Source of the DNA: Thermoplasmatales archaeon
GTDB taxonomy: Archaea; Thermoplasmatota; Penumbrarchaeia; Penumbrarchaeales; Penumbrarchaeaceae
Length of the DNA stretch: 37,652 nucleotides
Direction of reading: 5' to 3'
Assembly: GCA_030595715.1 (NCBI GenBank)
Contig: JAUVCN010000015.1
Location: 1 to 37,652, forward strand
The translations under genes were made by a program, and so were the position numbers. Of this stretch, positions 1-7,078 are shown in pieces; the first letter of the stretch is position 1, and every line of letters starts with the position of its first letter. Under the pieces are notes generated by a model that saw only the letters and a program-made list of their open reading frames with translations, made no database searches and was not told where the DNA came from.

Positions 1-83
1 TGAATCGGAAGTTCGAGATGCAGCAGCAATGGAGCGTCAATTCAACATTACCATTGTGCGCACTTTGTTTTTCTATACTAATT
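1..83 (+). repeat. Repeat unit 1 (left part, runs off window start), three-hairpin element
   Basis: Positions 1-83 are identical to 288-370. The copy contains the right arm of stem S1 (ggaagtt, 7-13), all of stem S2 (caatgg 27-32 pairing with ccattg 51-56 across an 18-nt loop) and the left arm of stem S3 (ctttgtttttc, 63-73). The S3 right arm expected just downstream is missing. A perfect partner (gaaaaacaaag, 237-247) lies instead beyond repeat unit 2, so this copy looks interrupted in its S3 loop. It begins before the window edge. No coding potential is visible. Function unknown. Confidence 0.85.
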
Positions 84-232
84 GCAAATTAGAAATCTTG
101 TAACTCACTCTCGTCCATTGGATTATGATCACGTGAGTTCAAGACACAGCAGCACCAGGCCGTCAATTCTACAATACTGGTGTGCGCGCTTTGGTTTTTA
201 ATATTAAAATATTCTGATCAAGAAAACCAAAG
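84..232 (+). repeat. Repeat unit 2 (diverged copy), three-hairpin element
   Basis: This is a diverged but alignable copy of the same unit. Stem S1 is aactcac (102-108) with gtgagtt (133-139). Stem S2 is caccag (153-158) with ctggtg (177-182), again with an 18-nt loop sharing cgtcaattc. Stem S3 is ctttggtttt (189-198) with aaaaccaaag (223-232). Each stem differs in sequence from the other copies, yet pairing is retained by matched changes on both arms. Boundaries are set from the shared 'gcaaa' start and the end of S3. Conservation of structure over sequence is seen directly. That it is an RNA is inferred. Confidence 0.85.
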
Positions 233-253
233 TCAGGAAAAACAAAGAACTAT

Positions 254-394
254 GCAAACTCGTAACTTCCTCTCGTTAATTAAACACTGAATCGGAAGTT
301 CGAGATGCAGCAGCAATGGAGCGTCAATTCAACATTACCATTGTGCGCACTTTGTTTTTCTATACTAATTTTATATTAATCAGGAAAAACAAAG
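254..394 (+). repeat. Repeat unit 3 (complete copy), three-hairpin element
   Basis: This is the complete unit. S1 is aacttcc (264-270) with ggaagtt (294-300). S2 is caatgg (314-319) with ccattg (338-343). S3 is ctttgtttttc (350-360) with gaaaaacaaag (384-394), an 11-bp perfect stem with an AT-rich loop. Single-stranded segments shared by all copies are cagcagca before S2, cgtcaattc in the S2 loop and tgcgc between S2 and S3. The right arm of S3, read on the minus strand, also supplies the T-rich tract after the terminator at 400-419. Confidence 0.85.
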
Positions 395-419
395 AAAAAC
401 AGGGGCCCGGAGGCCCCTG
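384..419 (-). terminator. Intrinsic-type terminator of the surface-protein gene at 437-3145
   Basis: A perfect 8-bp GC-rich inverted repeat, caggggcc (400-407) and ggcccctg (412-419) with loop cgga, lies 18 nt past the stop codon at 437. On the minus strand it is followed by a T-rich run (384-399, TTTTTC-TTTG-TTTTTC). Hairpin plus U-rich tail is the classic termination signal. Part of the tail coincides with the S3 arm of repeat unit 3. Confidence 0.75.
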
Positions 420-436
420 CAGGGATCGGATCGATC

Positions 437-3145
437 CTATTCCATATCTCTTATTGGGAGATCATCTTCATCGAGTTCATCAACCTCGTATTCCTCGGTG
501 ATGTCCTCTTCTTCTTCTTCTCCGTAGAGGTCATCCTCATCTTCCGGTGATAGTTCATCATCTTCGAACTTGGCACCGCAGTCCGGACATTCGAGTGAAT
601 CTCCCGGAACCATTGAACCGCACTCCGGACACTCGAAGAGGTCCTCTTCGAACTCAGCACCGCAGTTCGGACAATCCGGTTCATCGGATTCCACCACATA
701 TCCGCAGACAGGACACATGAACTCACCCTCTGGAAGATCATCAAAATGGTCGCGTTCCATGTGCTGAGGCCTCTCATGTGCGAATCCAGGCCTTGAGCGT
801 CCCCTCCCGGTTTCCTCCTCTTCTTCAGGTTCCTTCTGCTTTCTTCCGAGGAAGACATACGCCAGGATCACGATGATCAACAGAACGACTATTATCATGG
901 CGATGAATCCGGGATTCCATATCGAGTCTTCATCCTCTTTCTCAACGGTCAATGAGGTAAGATCCACCTCATGGCCAGCCGCAATGGTGAAAACAGTGGT
1001 AAGTGTCTTGTGATCCGGGATCTCGATGGTAAGGGTCCATTCACCCTCTGCCAGTTCCGCTTCTTCGAACTTTCCATCAAGGCCCACTAAAAGCGACATT
1101 GGAGCACCGGTTCCCAGCTGGATCGTTGCTTTTATCAGATTCGGTGAGAATGGTTCTCCATCCTCATCGAGTATGAAACCAACGACGGACCCGGTTGTAA
1201 CGAGGGCCATGGTCGAGAATGACCAGGTATTACCTCCGAATATCTTGTAAGGGTCCAATGGCTCAATATCTTCATCCAGGGAAACCGAATACATCCCACC
1301 ATATTCCAGATCATCAAGCGGAATGAACTCAGCAGTGTAGTTCTCGGAATAATATACAACCGTTCCAGCGATCGGGGAACCTCCCCCTCCACTCAAGAAC
1401 ACCTGGAATGTGGACTCCGAGATGGTAGAGACATCCATGGGTTCAGGGAATACCGCACTGATCCTGACATCGACAGGAACCTCACTCTGATCATAAGCAG
1501 GATATCTCGACTCGATGTCGATCTCCTGTATCTCGACCATGGTGGTGAAGTTCGAATAGGCGATGAGAGGGAAGTAATGCCCGTTGATATCCTCCACAAG
1601 CTCTGTGACGGTTATCCTGTATTTTCTCAGGTGTACCAGACCTGATTGTGGTGAGAGAAGAACTGTATTCTCGTCCTCTATGAACGCAAAGGATAATGGA
1701 ACGTTCTGGGATGTTGACAGATCGATGATATAGATCGTTGATTCGTTGGTGGTCGAGGTGTTTATCGGCCTCGAGAACTGCAAGGAGATGGTTTCGTCCA
1801 CGGGGAATCCAGGCTCATTGTCCGGAGGAGAGAACGTAACAGTGAACGGTATCTCTCCTATCTGCATATCCAGTTCATTCCATATCTGTTCGATCAAGGT
1901 GAAGTTGGTATCGGCTGCATCAAGATATCCTTCCAGAGAGCCTATCACCTCAATAGTGCCAGCCTTGACGGATGCGAAGCTGTAGTTCCCGAATGAATCG
2001 GTGTAATCTATGAGGGGGGCTTCACCCGGGATCTGCACGGTTATTTCCACACCTTCTGCCGGGGTGCCATCTGGTAGTTTTACCTGGCCCCTGAGACCTC
2101 CGATCGCCTGCTTGTTCACAGTGGCGTTGACCACGGAGGTGACCCCTTCTTCGACATTCACTGAGGTGGTATTACTGGTGGACCACATCTTGATGAATTC
2201 AAGGGCATAGGTCTCGGCGACGACATCCTCGAAGAAATAATATCCATCAGCGTCGGTGAAGACCTGCCCGATAAGGAAGGTCGACCTGAGGTTGACAGTG
2301 ACATTCTGAACCGGGGTTCCCAATGTCGTCTGGACCCATCCTTCGATCGATGGAAGTTGATCGATCGAGAAGAAAACTGTCTTCATGTTGTTGGATGTGT
2401 TGTATGTATCGTAATCCACGGAAAACTTGGCCCTGTAATTACCGGGTGTTTCCGGGGTCCATCCTTCATCGAATATGACGGAGAAGATGTGTCCCGGATC
2501 CTGAGTTGCCTGTCCCTTGACCATTATTGTCATGTTCCGGCCATAGACCACGACCAGAGGTGTCTCGAGTAATTCGATCGTCAGGTTGATGACAACATCA
2601 TCATTCCAGCTATCCACATTTCCTTCATAGGTTACCTGGCAGGTGGGTATCAGCTCTTCACCGGGTGGATACTCTCCATCTGGAATGAAAAAATCGCTAT
2701 CCATGGAAAGATCGACCACGTCCATGATCACAACATCCTCTCTCATGAAGGTCTTCTCCACTCCATCTATCGTCCCGTTAACGACAATGTAGTATTCACC
2801 CTCCGGCATATCAACCGTATCGATGACCAGTTCAACTTCGCTATTGGCATCGATCGGAGGAAAGAACTCTTTTGATGTGTTGTAGAATTCCGAAGTGTTC
2901 GAGTGGAATATCTTGAGATAGAGGGTGGTTGTATTCAGAAAGTTTTCATTTCCGCTATTATTCAGAACAGCCGATATCTCGTGAGTCCCTGAAGAGAATT
3001 CTCCTCCTGGACCTGTCTCTCCTTTTATCGAGATACCAACGATCTCAACCATGGTATCCCTTGTTGGATCAGCAGCGCCCAGGATCGGGATCGATCCAAG
3101 GAGTAGCATTATGGCAACAATTGCAAGCCCTGTCTTCTTTAACAT
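437..3145 (-). CDS. Secreted, C-terminally anchored Ig/carboxypeptidase-regulatory repeat protein with two cytoplasmic zinc ribbons
   Basis: About 902 residues. The start is set at 3145, where a GGGAGGG Shine-Dalgarno precedes ATG and a signal peptide follows (MLKKTGLAIVAIML..., cleavage near GAA). The ectodomain shows CARDB-like segments, then carboxypeptidase-regulatory-like domains (VTVNLRSTFLIGQVFTDADG and VEITVQIPG...DSFGNYSF), two SbsA/Big_5-type Ig domains (FSRPINTSTTNESTIYI; FPEPMDVSTISESTFQVFL) and another regulatory-like domain. A single TM segment (FIAMIIVVLLIIVILAYVFL) is followed by a basic stop-transfer, an acidic tail and two zinc ribbons (CPVC...CPNC and CPEC...CPDC). By topology the ribbons are cytoplasmic. 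It is paralogous to the gene at 8630-10495, which lacks the ribbons. It ends in TAG. No enzymatic motif is seen; a cell-surface or adhesion/sensing role is inference. Confidence 0.88.
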   Translation of the reverse strand: MLKKTGLAIVAIMLLLGSIPILGAADPTRDTMVEIVGISIKGETGPGGEFSSGTHEISAVLNNSGNENFLNTTTLYLKIFHSNTSEFYNTSKEFFPPIDANSEVELVIDTVDMPEGEYYIVVNGTIDGVEKTFMREDVVIMDVVDLSMDSDFFIPDGEYPPGEELIPTCQVTYEGNVDSWNDDVVINLTIELLETPLVVVYGRNMTIMVKGQATQDPGHIFSVIFDEGWTPETPGNYRAKFSVDYDTYNTSNNMKTVFFSIDQLPSIEGWVQTTLGTPVQNVTVNLRSTFLIGQVFTDADGYYFFEDVVAETYALEFIKMWSTSNTTSVNVEEGVTSVVNATVNKQAIGGLRGQVKLPDGTPAEGVEITVQIPGEAPLIDYTDSFGNYSFASVKAGTIEVIGSLEGYLDAADTNFTLIEQIWNELDMQIGEIPFTVTFSPPDNEPGFPVDETISLQFSRPINTSTTNESTIYIIDLSTSQNVPLSFAFIEDENTVLLSPQSGLVHLRKYRITVTELVEDINGHYFPLIAYSNFTTMVEIQEIDIESRYPAYDQSEVPVDVRISAVFPEPMDVSTISESTFQVFLSGGGGSPIAGTVVYYSENYTAEFIPLDDLEYGGMYSVSLDEDIEPLDPYKIFGGNTWSFSTMALVTTGSVVGFILDEDGEPFSPNLIKATIQLGTGAPMSLLVGLDGKFEEAELAEGEWTLTIEIPDHKTLTTVFTIAAGHEVDLTSLTVEKEDEDSIWNPGFIAMIIVVLLIIVILAYVFLGRKQKEPEEEEETGRGRSRPGFAHERPQHMERDHFDDLPEGEFMCPVCGYVVESDEPDCPNCGAEFEEDLFECPECGSMVPGDSLECPDCGAKFEDDELSPEDEDDLYGEEEEEDITEEYEVDELDEDDLPIRDME

Positions 3146-3254
3146 CTCTTTACCCTCCCACTTCCACATTTTCGCATGCTCATGGGCCCAGCGGGCCCTT
3201 TCCCCGTTATGCTGACATGCGTTTGTGTGTACTGTAGTGGAAAAGGATATCCCA

Positions 3255-3262
3255 TTATATAT
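3255..3262 (-). promoter_or_regulatory. TATA box for the surface-protein gene at 3145
   Basis: On the minus strand the sequence ATATATAATGG lies about 110 bp upstream of the ATG, which would put transcription start near 3230 and give a leader of ~85 nt. That leader contains a perfect 6-bp hairpin (gggccc 3184-3189 and 3193-3198). Position and sequence fit an archaeal box A; not tested. Confidence 0.45.
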
Positions 3263-3351
3263 TATGTTCCAAAAAGCCCATGTTCGGGGACATCCCATAC
3301 CTATCACTTCCATGATGGGAGATCGGCCCATGTGAGACCGGGATGGGCATA

Positions 3352-3359
3352 CTTTTAAG
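3352..3359 (+). promoter_or_regulatory. TATA box of the hyp operon
   Basis: The sequence cttttaag lies ~43 nt before the hypB ATG at 3395. A start ~25 nt downstream would leave a short leader (~15 nt) containing the AAGGTGA ribosome-binding site. It is divergent from the promoter of the minus-strand surface-protein gene. Confidence 0.5.
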
Positions 3360-3394
3360 AGGGTGAGATATCTGAAGAGTGCAAGGTGAAAACA

Positions 3395-4048
3395 ATGCAT
3401 CAGCTGCTTTCGATCGATATGGAGAAGGACCTTCTTGAAGCGAACAGGAAACTTGCAGAGGAGAACCATCAACTTCTTCTGAGAAAAGGCATCCGTTCAG
3501 TGGACCTGATGGGGTCCATTGGATCGGGAAAGACCCTTCTGATCGAGAAATTGGTAATATTGCTCTCAAAGAGAGGTATCAAAGCCGGTGTTATAACCGG
3601 TGATGTGGTAGGCGATGACGATTACAAAAGGGTATCAGCCCTTGGAGTTCCCACGATCAATGTGAACACCGGAAAGGAATGCCATATCGATGCTCATCTC
3701 GCGGAACATGCCTTGGAGGATATGGAACTCGATGGGATCGACATCCTCCTGGTCGAAAATGTCGGAAACCTTGTATGCCCGGCAGATTTCCCACTGGGAA
3801 CAGATATCAGGGTCGTCGTTATCTCGGTCACCGAAGGGGATGACATGGTCCGTAAGCATCCTCTTATCTTCAGGGAAGCGGATGTCATCGTGATCAATAA
3901 ATCCGACCTGGCAACGATCATGGAAGTGAATATCGAGGGATTGATATCGGATGCCCGGACGGTCAAACCCGGAGCTCCCACTGTCGTGACCGATGCAAAA
4001 CATGATGTCGGCATCGAAGAACTTGCGAAAGCCCTTGGGATCATTTGA
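3395..4048 (+). CDS. hypB: HypB, GTPase/nickel metallochaperone for [NiFe]-hydrogenase maturation
   Basis: 217 residues. HypB delivers nickel to the hydrogenase large subunit with HypA, using GTP hydrolysis. Visible are the P-loop GSIGSGKT, the HypB signature TGKECHIDAH (Cys-His metal/dimer site), ENVGNLVCP (switch/G3 region) and the NKSD guanine-specificity motif. A His-rich nickel-storage N-terminus is absent, as in many archaeal HypB proteins. ATG 3395 is chosen because AAGGTGA sits 5 nt upstream; a GTG at 3386 in frame has no good Shine-Dalgarno. It is the first gene of the hypBFCAD run, 14 nt before hypF. Confidence 0.95.
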   Translation: MHQLLSIDMEKDLLEANRKLAEENHQLLLRKGIRSVDLMGSIGSGKTLLIEKLVILLSKRGIKAGVITGDVVGDDDYKRVSALGVPTINVNTGKECHIDAHLAEHALEDMELDGIDILLVENVGNLVCPADFPLGTDIRVVVISVTEGDDMVRKHPLIFREADVIVINKSDLATIMEVNIEGLISDARTVKPGAPTVVTDAKHDVGIEELAKALGII

Positions 4049-4062
4049 GCGAAGGAGATAGC

Positions 4063-6426
4063 ATGTATCGCATAGAGGTTCGTGGTGTTGTGCAAGGGGT
4101 TGGTTTCAGACCCTCTGTTAAGAGAGCGGCTGACAACATCGGAGCCTCGGGATTCGTCCGCAATGACGGTTCACATGTTACGATAGTATGTGATAAGGAT
4201 CCCGATCTGTTCATTGATGAGATCAAGAAGATCATTGGACCAATGGCCAGGATCGAGGAATGGTCCTCGACGACGGTCGAAGATGATATCAAGGATTTCT
4301 CCATCCTTCGATCCCTGGAAGGGGAGCGGGACTCATCCCTTCCTCCTGATACTGCAATTTGTGATAACTGCCTGAAAGAAATGATGGACCCGAATGGAAG
4401 GAGATATCTTTATCCGTTCACCAATTGTACGGATTGCGGGGCCAGATATACGTTGATCGAAGGTCTCCCTTACGACAGGGAGAGGACATCCATGTCCGAA
4501 TTCGGCATGTGCGATCGTTGTTCAAATGAATATTCGGATATCAGTTTCAGAAGGTTCCACGCCCAGACACTTTCCTGCAGGAGCAACGGCCCACGCTACA
4601 GATATCTTGGTAATGATCTGGAAGAGATATCAGATGGTTGGAATGGATTCATGGATTGTGCCAAGGATATCCAAAAAGGAAGGACCGTGATCGTCAAAGG
4701 TTGGGGTGGGATGCATATCGTGACCGACCCCGGTGGAATGGATGAGATGAGGAAATGGTACGGGAGACCGAACAAACCTTTTGCGATCATGGCAAAGGAT
4801 ATTGGCACTGTTCGTGAATTCGCCGAGATCCCGGATCATTCAGAGAGAACATTGACATCTCCTGCAAGACCCATATTACTCCTGAAAAAGAAGGATGACC
4901 CTTCATCATGGGCAAGGAAAGCCCTGGATCTGGCATCCCCGGGCCTGAGCTCTATCGGTGTCCATCTCCCGTATTCGGGCATTCACCACCTTCTTTTCAG
5001 GGCATTGGAGGAGATCGGGTCCGACCTAGGATGGCTTGTCATGACCTCTGCGAATCCACCTGGAGAGCCCATGGCCCTGACACTCGTGGACGCGAAGAGA
5101 ATGGAAGCTGATGGATACCTGGTCCATGACAGGAGGATATCGGCCAGATGCGATGATTCGGTCCTTGTTCCGAATCGATATGGAACGGATCGGGCCCATA
5201 CGGTTCCAGGTCCTTTCGATATCAGGAGCTTTCCGATACGGAAGGCCAGAGGTCTCATCCCTGATCCTCTCGAGATCCCGCATAAAAGACAGGTCCTATC
5301 TCTTGGAGCTGAGAGGAATGTCACCATAACGGTAACGAGGAATGGACGCTCCTACACAAGCCCATATATCGGGAACAGTCGCCATCCCGATGTCCTGGAC
5401 CACGCAAAGGACACCTCCAGGAGGTTCATGGACCTCTTCGGTGTCAATGACCCGGAGTTCGTATCGGTCGATCTCCACCCCAGATACGAGACGGTCGAAC
5501 TTGGATCGGAGCTGGCAGATGAATTCGGGGTCCCGTTATTGAGGTTCCAGCACCACCGGGCCCATGCAGCATCACTTCTGGTCGATTCCAGGATCCGGTC
5601 CATGCCTGTTGTTGTCCTCGATGGGGTTGGATATGGAGATGATGGCAGACCATGGGGTGGAGAGATCATCGATGCATCGTGGGATGGAATGGAGAGGATC
5701 GGCCATCTGCAGTACTTCGGATTGCCAGGTGGAGATAGTTCGGTCTACCATCCGGAAAGGATCGCTCACTGGTTGACGATCGAGAACGGAAAGGAGTTCG
5801 ATCTGGATGATGATGATGCGAACTATCTCCTGAAAGCATCCCATGCAAAAGCCGTACTCACCTCCTCCATGGGAAGGCTCCTCGACGCCCTTTCCTCGAT
5901 CCTTCTGGGAGTGACATGGAGATCATATGACGGTGAACCTGCAATGAGGCTGGAGACCCTTCTGGGCCGATCGAAGGATCCGAGAACATCCATATTCAGA
6001 ACCGAAATATCCAAAGGCCAGGTAGATGTCCTGACCAGGTGGGATATCCTTACGGAGCATCTGTTCAAAGATGGGATCGTGACCCCATCATACAGATCAG
6101 GGGACCGTTCCTCGGCGGATCTTGCCATGGGAATGGTCGGTTCCATCATCGATGATATGATCAGCCTGGCGATCGAAAAAGGGGATGGGACCAGGGACGG
6201 GCGGGGCCGCCCGTATGTCGGCCTTTCAGGTGGTGTAGCCTATGACCTTCCAATTGTCGATGCATTCGTAAGCTCATGCCACGAGAAGGGTGCTTTTCCG
6301 GTCCTGCATTCCAGGGTCCCTCCGGGTGACGGTGGCATATCGGTCGGACAGGCAGCTCTTTCGGGTTTCGATCTGGACGGAAGGTCACCATTCATACGCA
6401 AACCTGATAAGGTAAATGGTAGGTGA
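4063..6426 (+). CDS. hypF: HypF, carbamoyltransferase for hydrogenase cyanide-ligand synthesis
   Basis: 787 residues, usual family length. HypF makes carbamoyl-adenylate from carbamoyl phosphate and transfers the carbamoyl group to HypE, the precursor of the active-site CN ligands. Domains in order: acylphosphatase-like (GVVQGVGFRP with Arg17; RNDG with Asn34), a double zinc-finger region (Cys100/103, 122/125, 150/153, 172), YrdC-like (KGWGGMHIV, NKPFAIM, TSPARPILLL) and a Kae1-like carbamoyltransferase domain (HHRAHAA, LDGVGYGDDG, GLSGGVAYD, PPGDGGISVGQ). The eighth zinc ligand, normally the second Cys of CPxCGP, is Asn175 (codon AAC, 4585-4587). Start ATG 4063 is set by GAAGGAGATA just upstream and by the family N-terminus; an upstream TTG at 4045 overlapping hypB is less likely. 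Confidence 0.95.
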   Translation: MYRIEVRGVVQGVGFRPSVKRAADNIGASGFVRNDGSHVTIVCDKDPDLFIDEIKKIIGPMARIEEWSSTTVEDDIKDFSILRSLEGERDSSLPPDTAICDNCLKEMMDPNGRRYLYPFTNCTDCGARYTLIEGLPYDRERTSMSEFGMCDRCSNEYSDISFRRFHAQTLSCRSNGPRYRYLGNDLEEISDGWNGFMDCAKDIQKGRTVIVKGWGGMHIVTDPGGMDEMRKWYGRPNKPFAIMAKDIGTVREFAEIPDHSERTLTSPARPILLLKKKDDPSSWARKALDLASPGLSSIGVHLPYSGIHHLLFRALEEIGSDLGWLVMTSANPPGEPMALTLVDAKRMEADGYLVHDRRISARCDDSVLVPNRYGTDRAHTVPGPFDIRSFPIRKARGLIPDPLEIPHKRQVLSLGAERNVTITVTRNGRSYTSPYIGNSRHPDVLDHAKDTSRRFMDLFGVNDPEFVSVDLHPRYETVELGSELADEFGVPLLRFQHHRAHAASLLVDSRIRSMPVVVLDGVGYGDDGRPWGGEIIDASWDGMERIGHLQYFGLPGGDSSVYHPERIAHWLTIENGKEFDLDDDDANYLLKASHAKAVLTSSMGRLLDALSSILLGVTWRSYDGEPAMRLETLLGRSKDPRTSIFRTEISKGQVDVLTRWDILTEHLFKDGIVTPSYRSGDRSSADLAMGMVGSIIDDMISLAIEKGDGTRDGRGRPYVGLSGGVAYDLPIVDAFVSSCHEKGAFPVLHSRVPPGDGGISVGQAALSGFDLDGRSPFIRKPDKVNGR

Positions 6427-6433
6427 CCCGGAT

Positions 6434-6670
6434 ATGTGCCTTGCAATTCCAGGACAGGTTGTCGAACTGATCGATGATAAGAAGGCCATGGTGGATTATG
6501 GTGGAACAAGAAGAGAGGCAAACACCATCTATGTAAAACCAAAACTGGGAGATTGGGTGGTCGTTCACGCCGGATTCGCACTCCAGATAATGGATGAAGA
6601 GGATGCGAAAGAGACCTTGAAGCTCTGGGATGAAGCGCTGGAAGCATTCGACCTCCACCAGAGAGAGTAA
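6434..6670 (+). CDS. hypC: HypC, hydrogenase assembly chaperone
   Basis: 78 residues. HypC carries the Fe(CN)2CO unit together with HypD and hands it to the hydrogenase large-subunit precursor. The N-terminus MCLAIPGQV has the essential Cys2, which fixes the start at 6434; AGGTGA lies 8 nt upstream and overlaps the hypF stop region. The remainder (VDYGGTRREA, VKPKLGDWVVVHAGFALQ) matches the OB-fold HypC/HupF family. Neighbours hypF and hypA are within 7 and 12 nt, so it is co-translated in the operon. Confidence 0.96.
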   Translation: MCLAIPGQVVELIDDKKAMVDYGGTRREANTIYVKPKLGDWVVVHAGFALQIMDEEDAKETLKLWDEALEAFDLHQRE

Positions 6671-6682
6671 GAAGGTGAGTAG

Positions 6683-7078
6683 TTGCATGAGCTGCAGATC
6701 GCTTCCAATCTCGTCCAAGCAGTGATCCAGGCTGCATCCGGATATGACCATGTCCAGCTGGTGGAAGAGGTCCACCTGTCCATTGGAAGGTTGGCATTCA
6801 TCGGAGAGGAACAGCTAAGGTTCTGCTGGGGGGCCGTTACCGATGAAAAAGAACTGCTGAAAGGGTCGAAGCTCATCATAACGAAGGAGGAAGTTGAAGT
6901 GAGCTGCCCATCATGTGGATACAAAGGTGATCTTGGTGTCAAGGAGGATCCGTTGTACCATTACATGATACCTGTATTCGCTTGCCCGAAATGTTCATCC
7001 GATGTCGAAATATTGAAGGGAAAGGGTATTACTGTCAACAATGTGAAACTGATCATCGATGATGAGGAGGAAGAATGA
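6683..7078 (+). CDS. hypA: HypA, nickel insertion metallochaperone (TTG start)
   Basis: 131 residues. HypA binds nickel through its N-terminal Met-His-Glu and delivers it with HypB. The start is TTG at 6683: AAGGTGA lies just upstream and only this start gives the obligatory MHE N-terminus, with His2 and Glu3 as nickel ligands. A structural zinc site is formed by CPSC (near residue 75) and CPKC (near residue 101). The long linker between the pairs resembles archaeal HypA proteins. An acidic C-terminal tail ends in EEEE. Its stop overlaps the hypD start (ATGA). Confidence 0.95.
   Translation: MHELQIASNLVQAVIQAASGYDHVQLVEEVHLSIGRLAFIGEEQLRFCWGAVTDEKELLKGSKLIITKEEVEVSCPSCGYKGDLGVKEDPLYHYMIPVFACPKCSSDVEILKGKGITVNNVKLIIDDEEEE

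Noticed and set aside
8-24. tRNA T-arm-like word (gttcgag) suggesting a tRNA fragment or attachment site
   Set aside because: The flanking bases do not form the five-base-pair T stem, and no acceptor or anticodon arm is near; the word belongs to the S1 arm of the repeat.
1-394. CRISPR array at the left edge
   Set aside because: Only three copies of ~145 nt, with internal hairpins and no short direct repeats separated by unique ~30-40-nt spacers; no cas genes in the window.
316-501. Plus-strand frame of 61 residues over the repeat and terminator
   Set aside because: It overlaps repeat unit 3, the GC hairpin and the end of the minus-strand surface gene; no ribosome-binding site or protein-like composition.
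6240-6797. Minus-strand frame of 185 residues opposite hypF/hypC/hypA
   Set aside because: It spans three confidently identified genes in antisense and its translation is His/Pro/Arg-rich without any domain.
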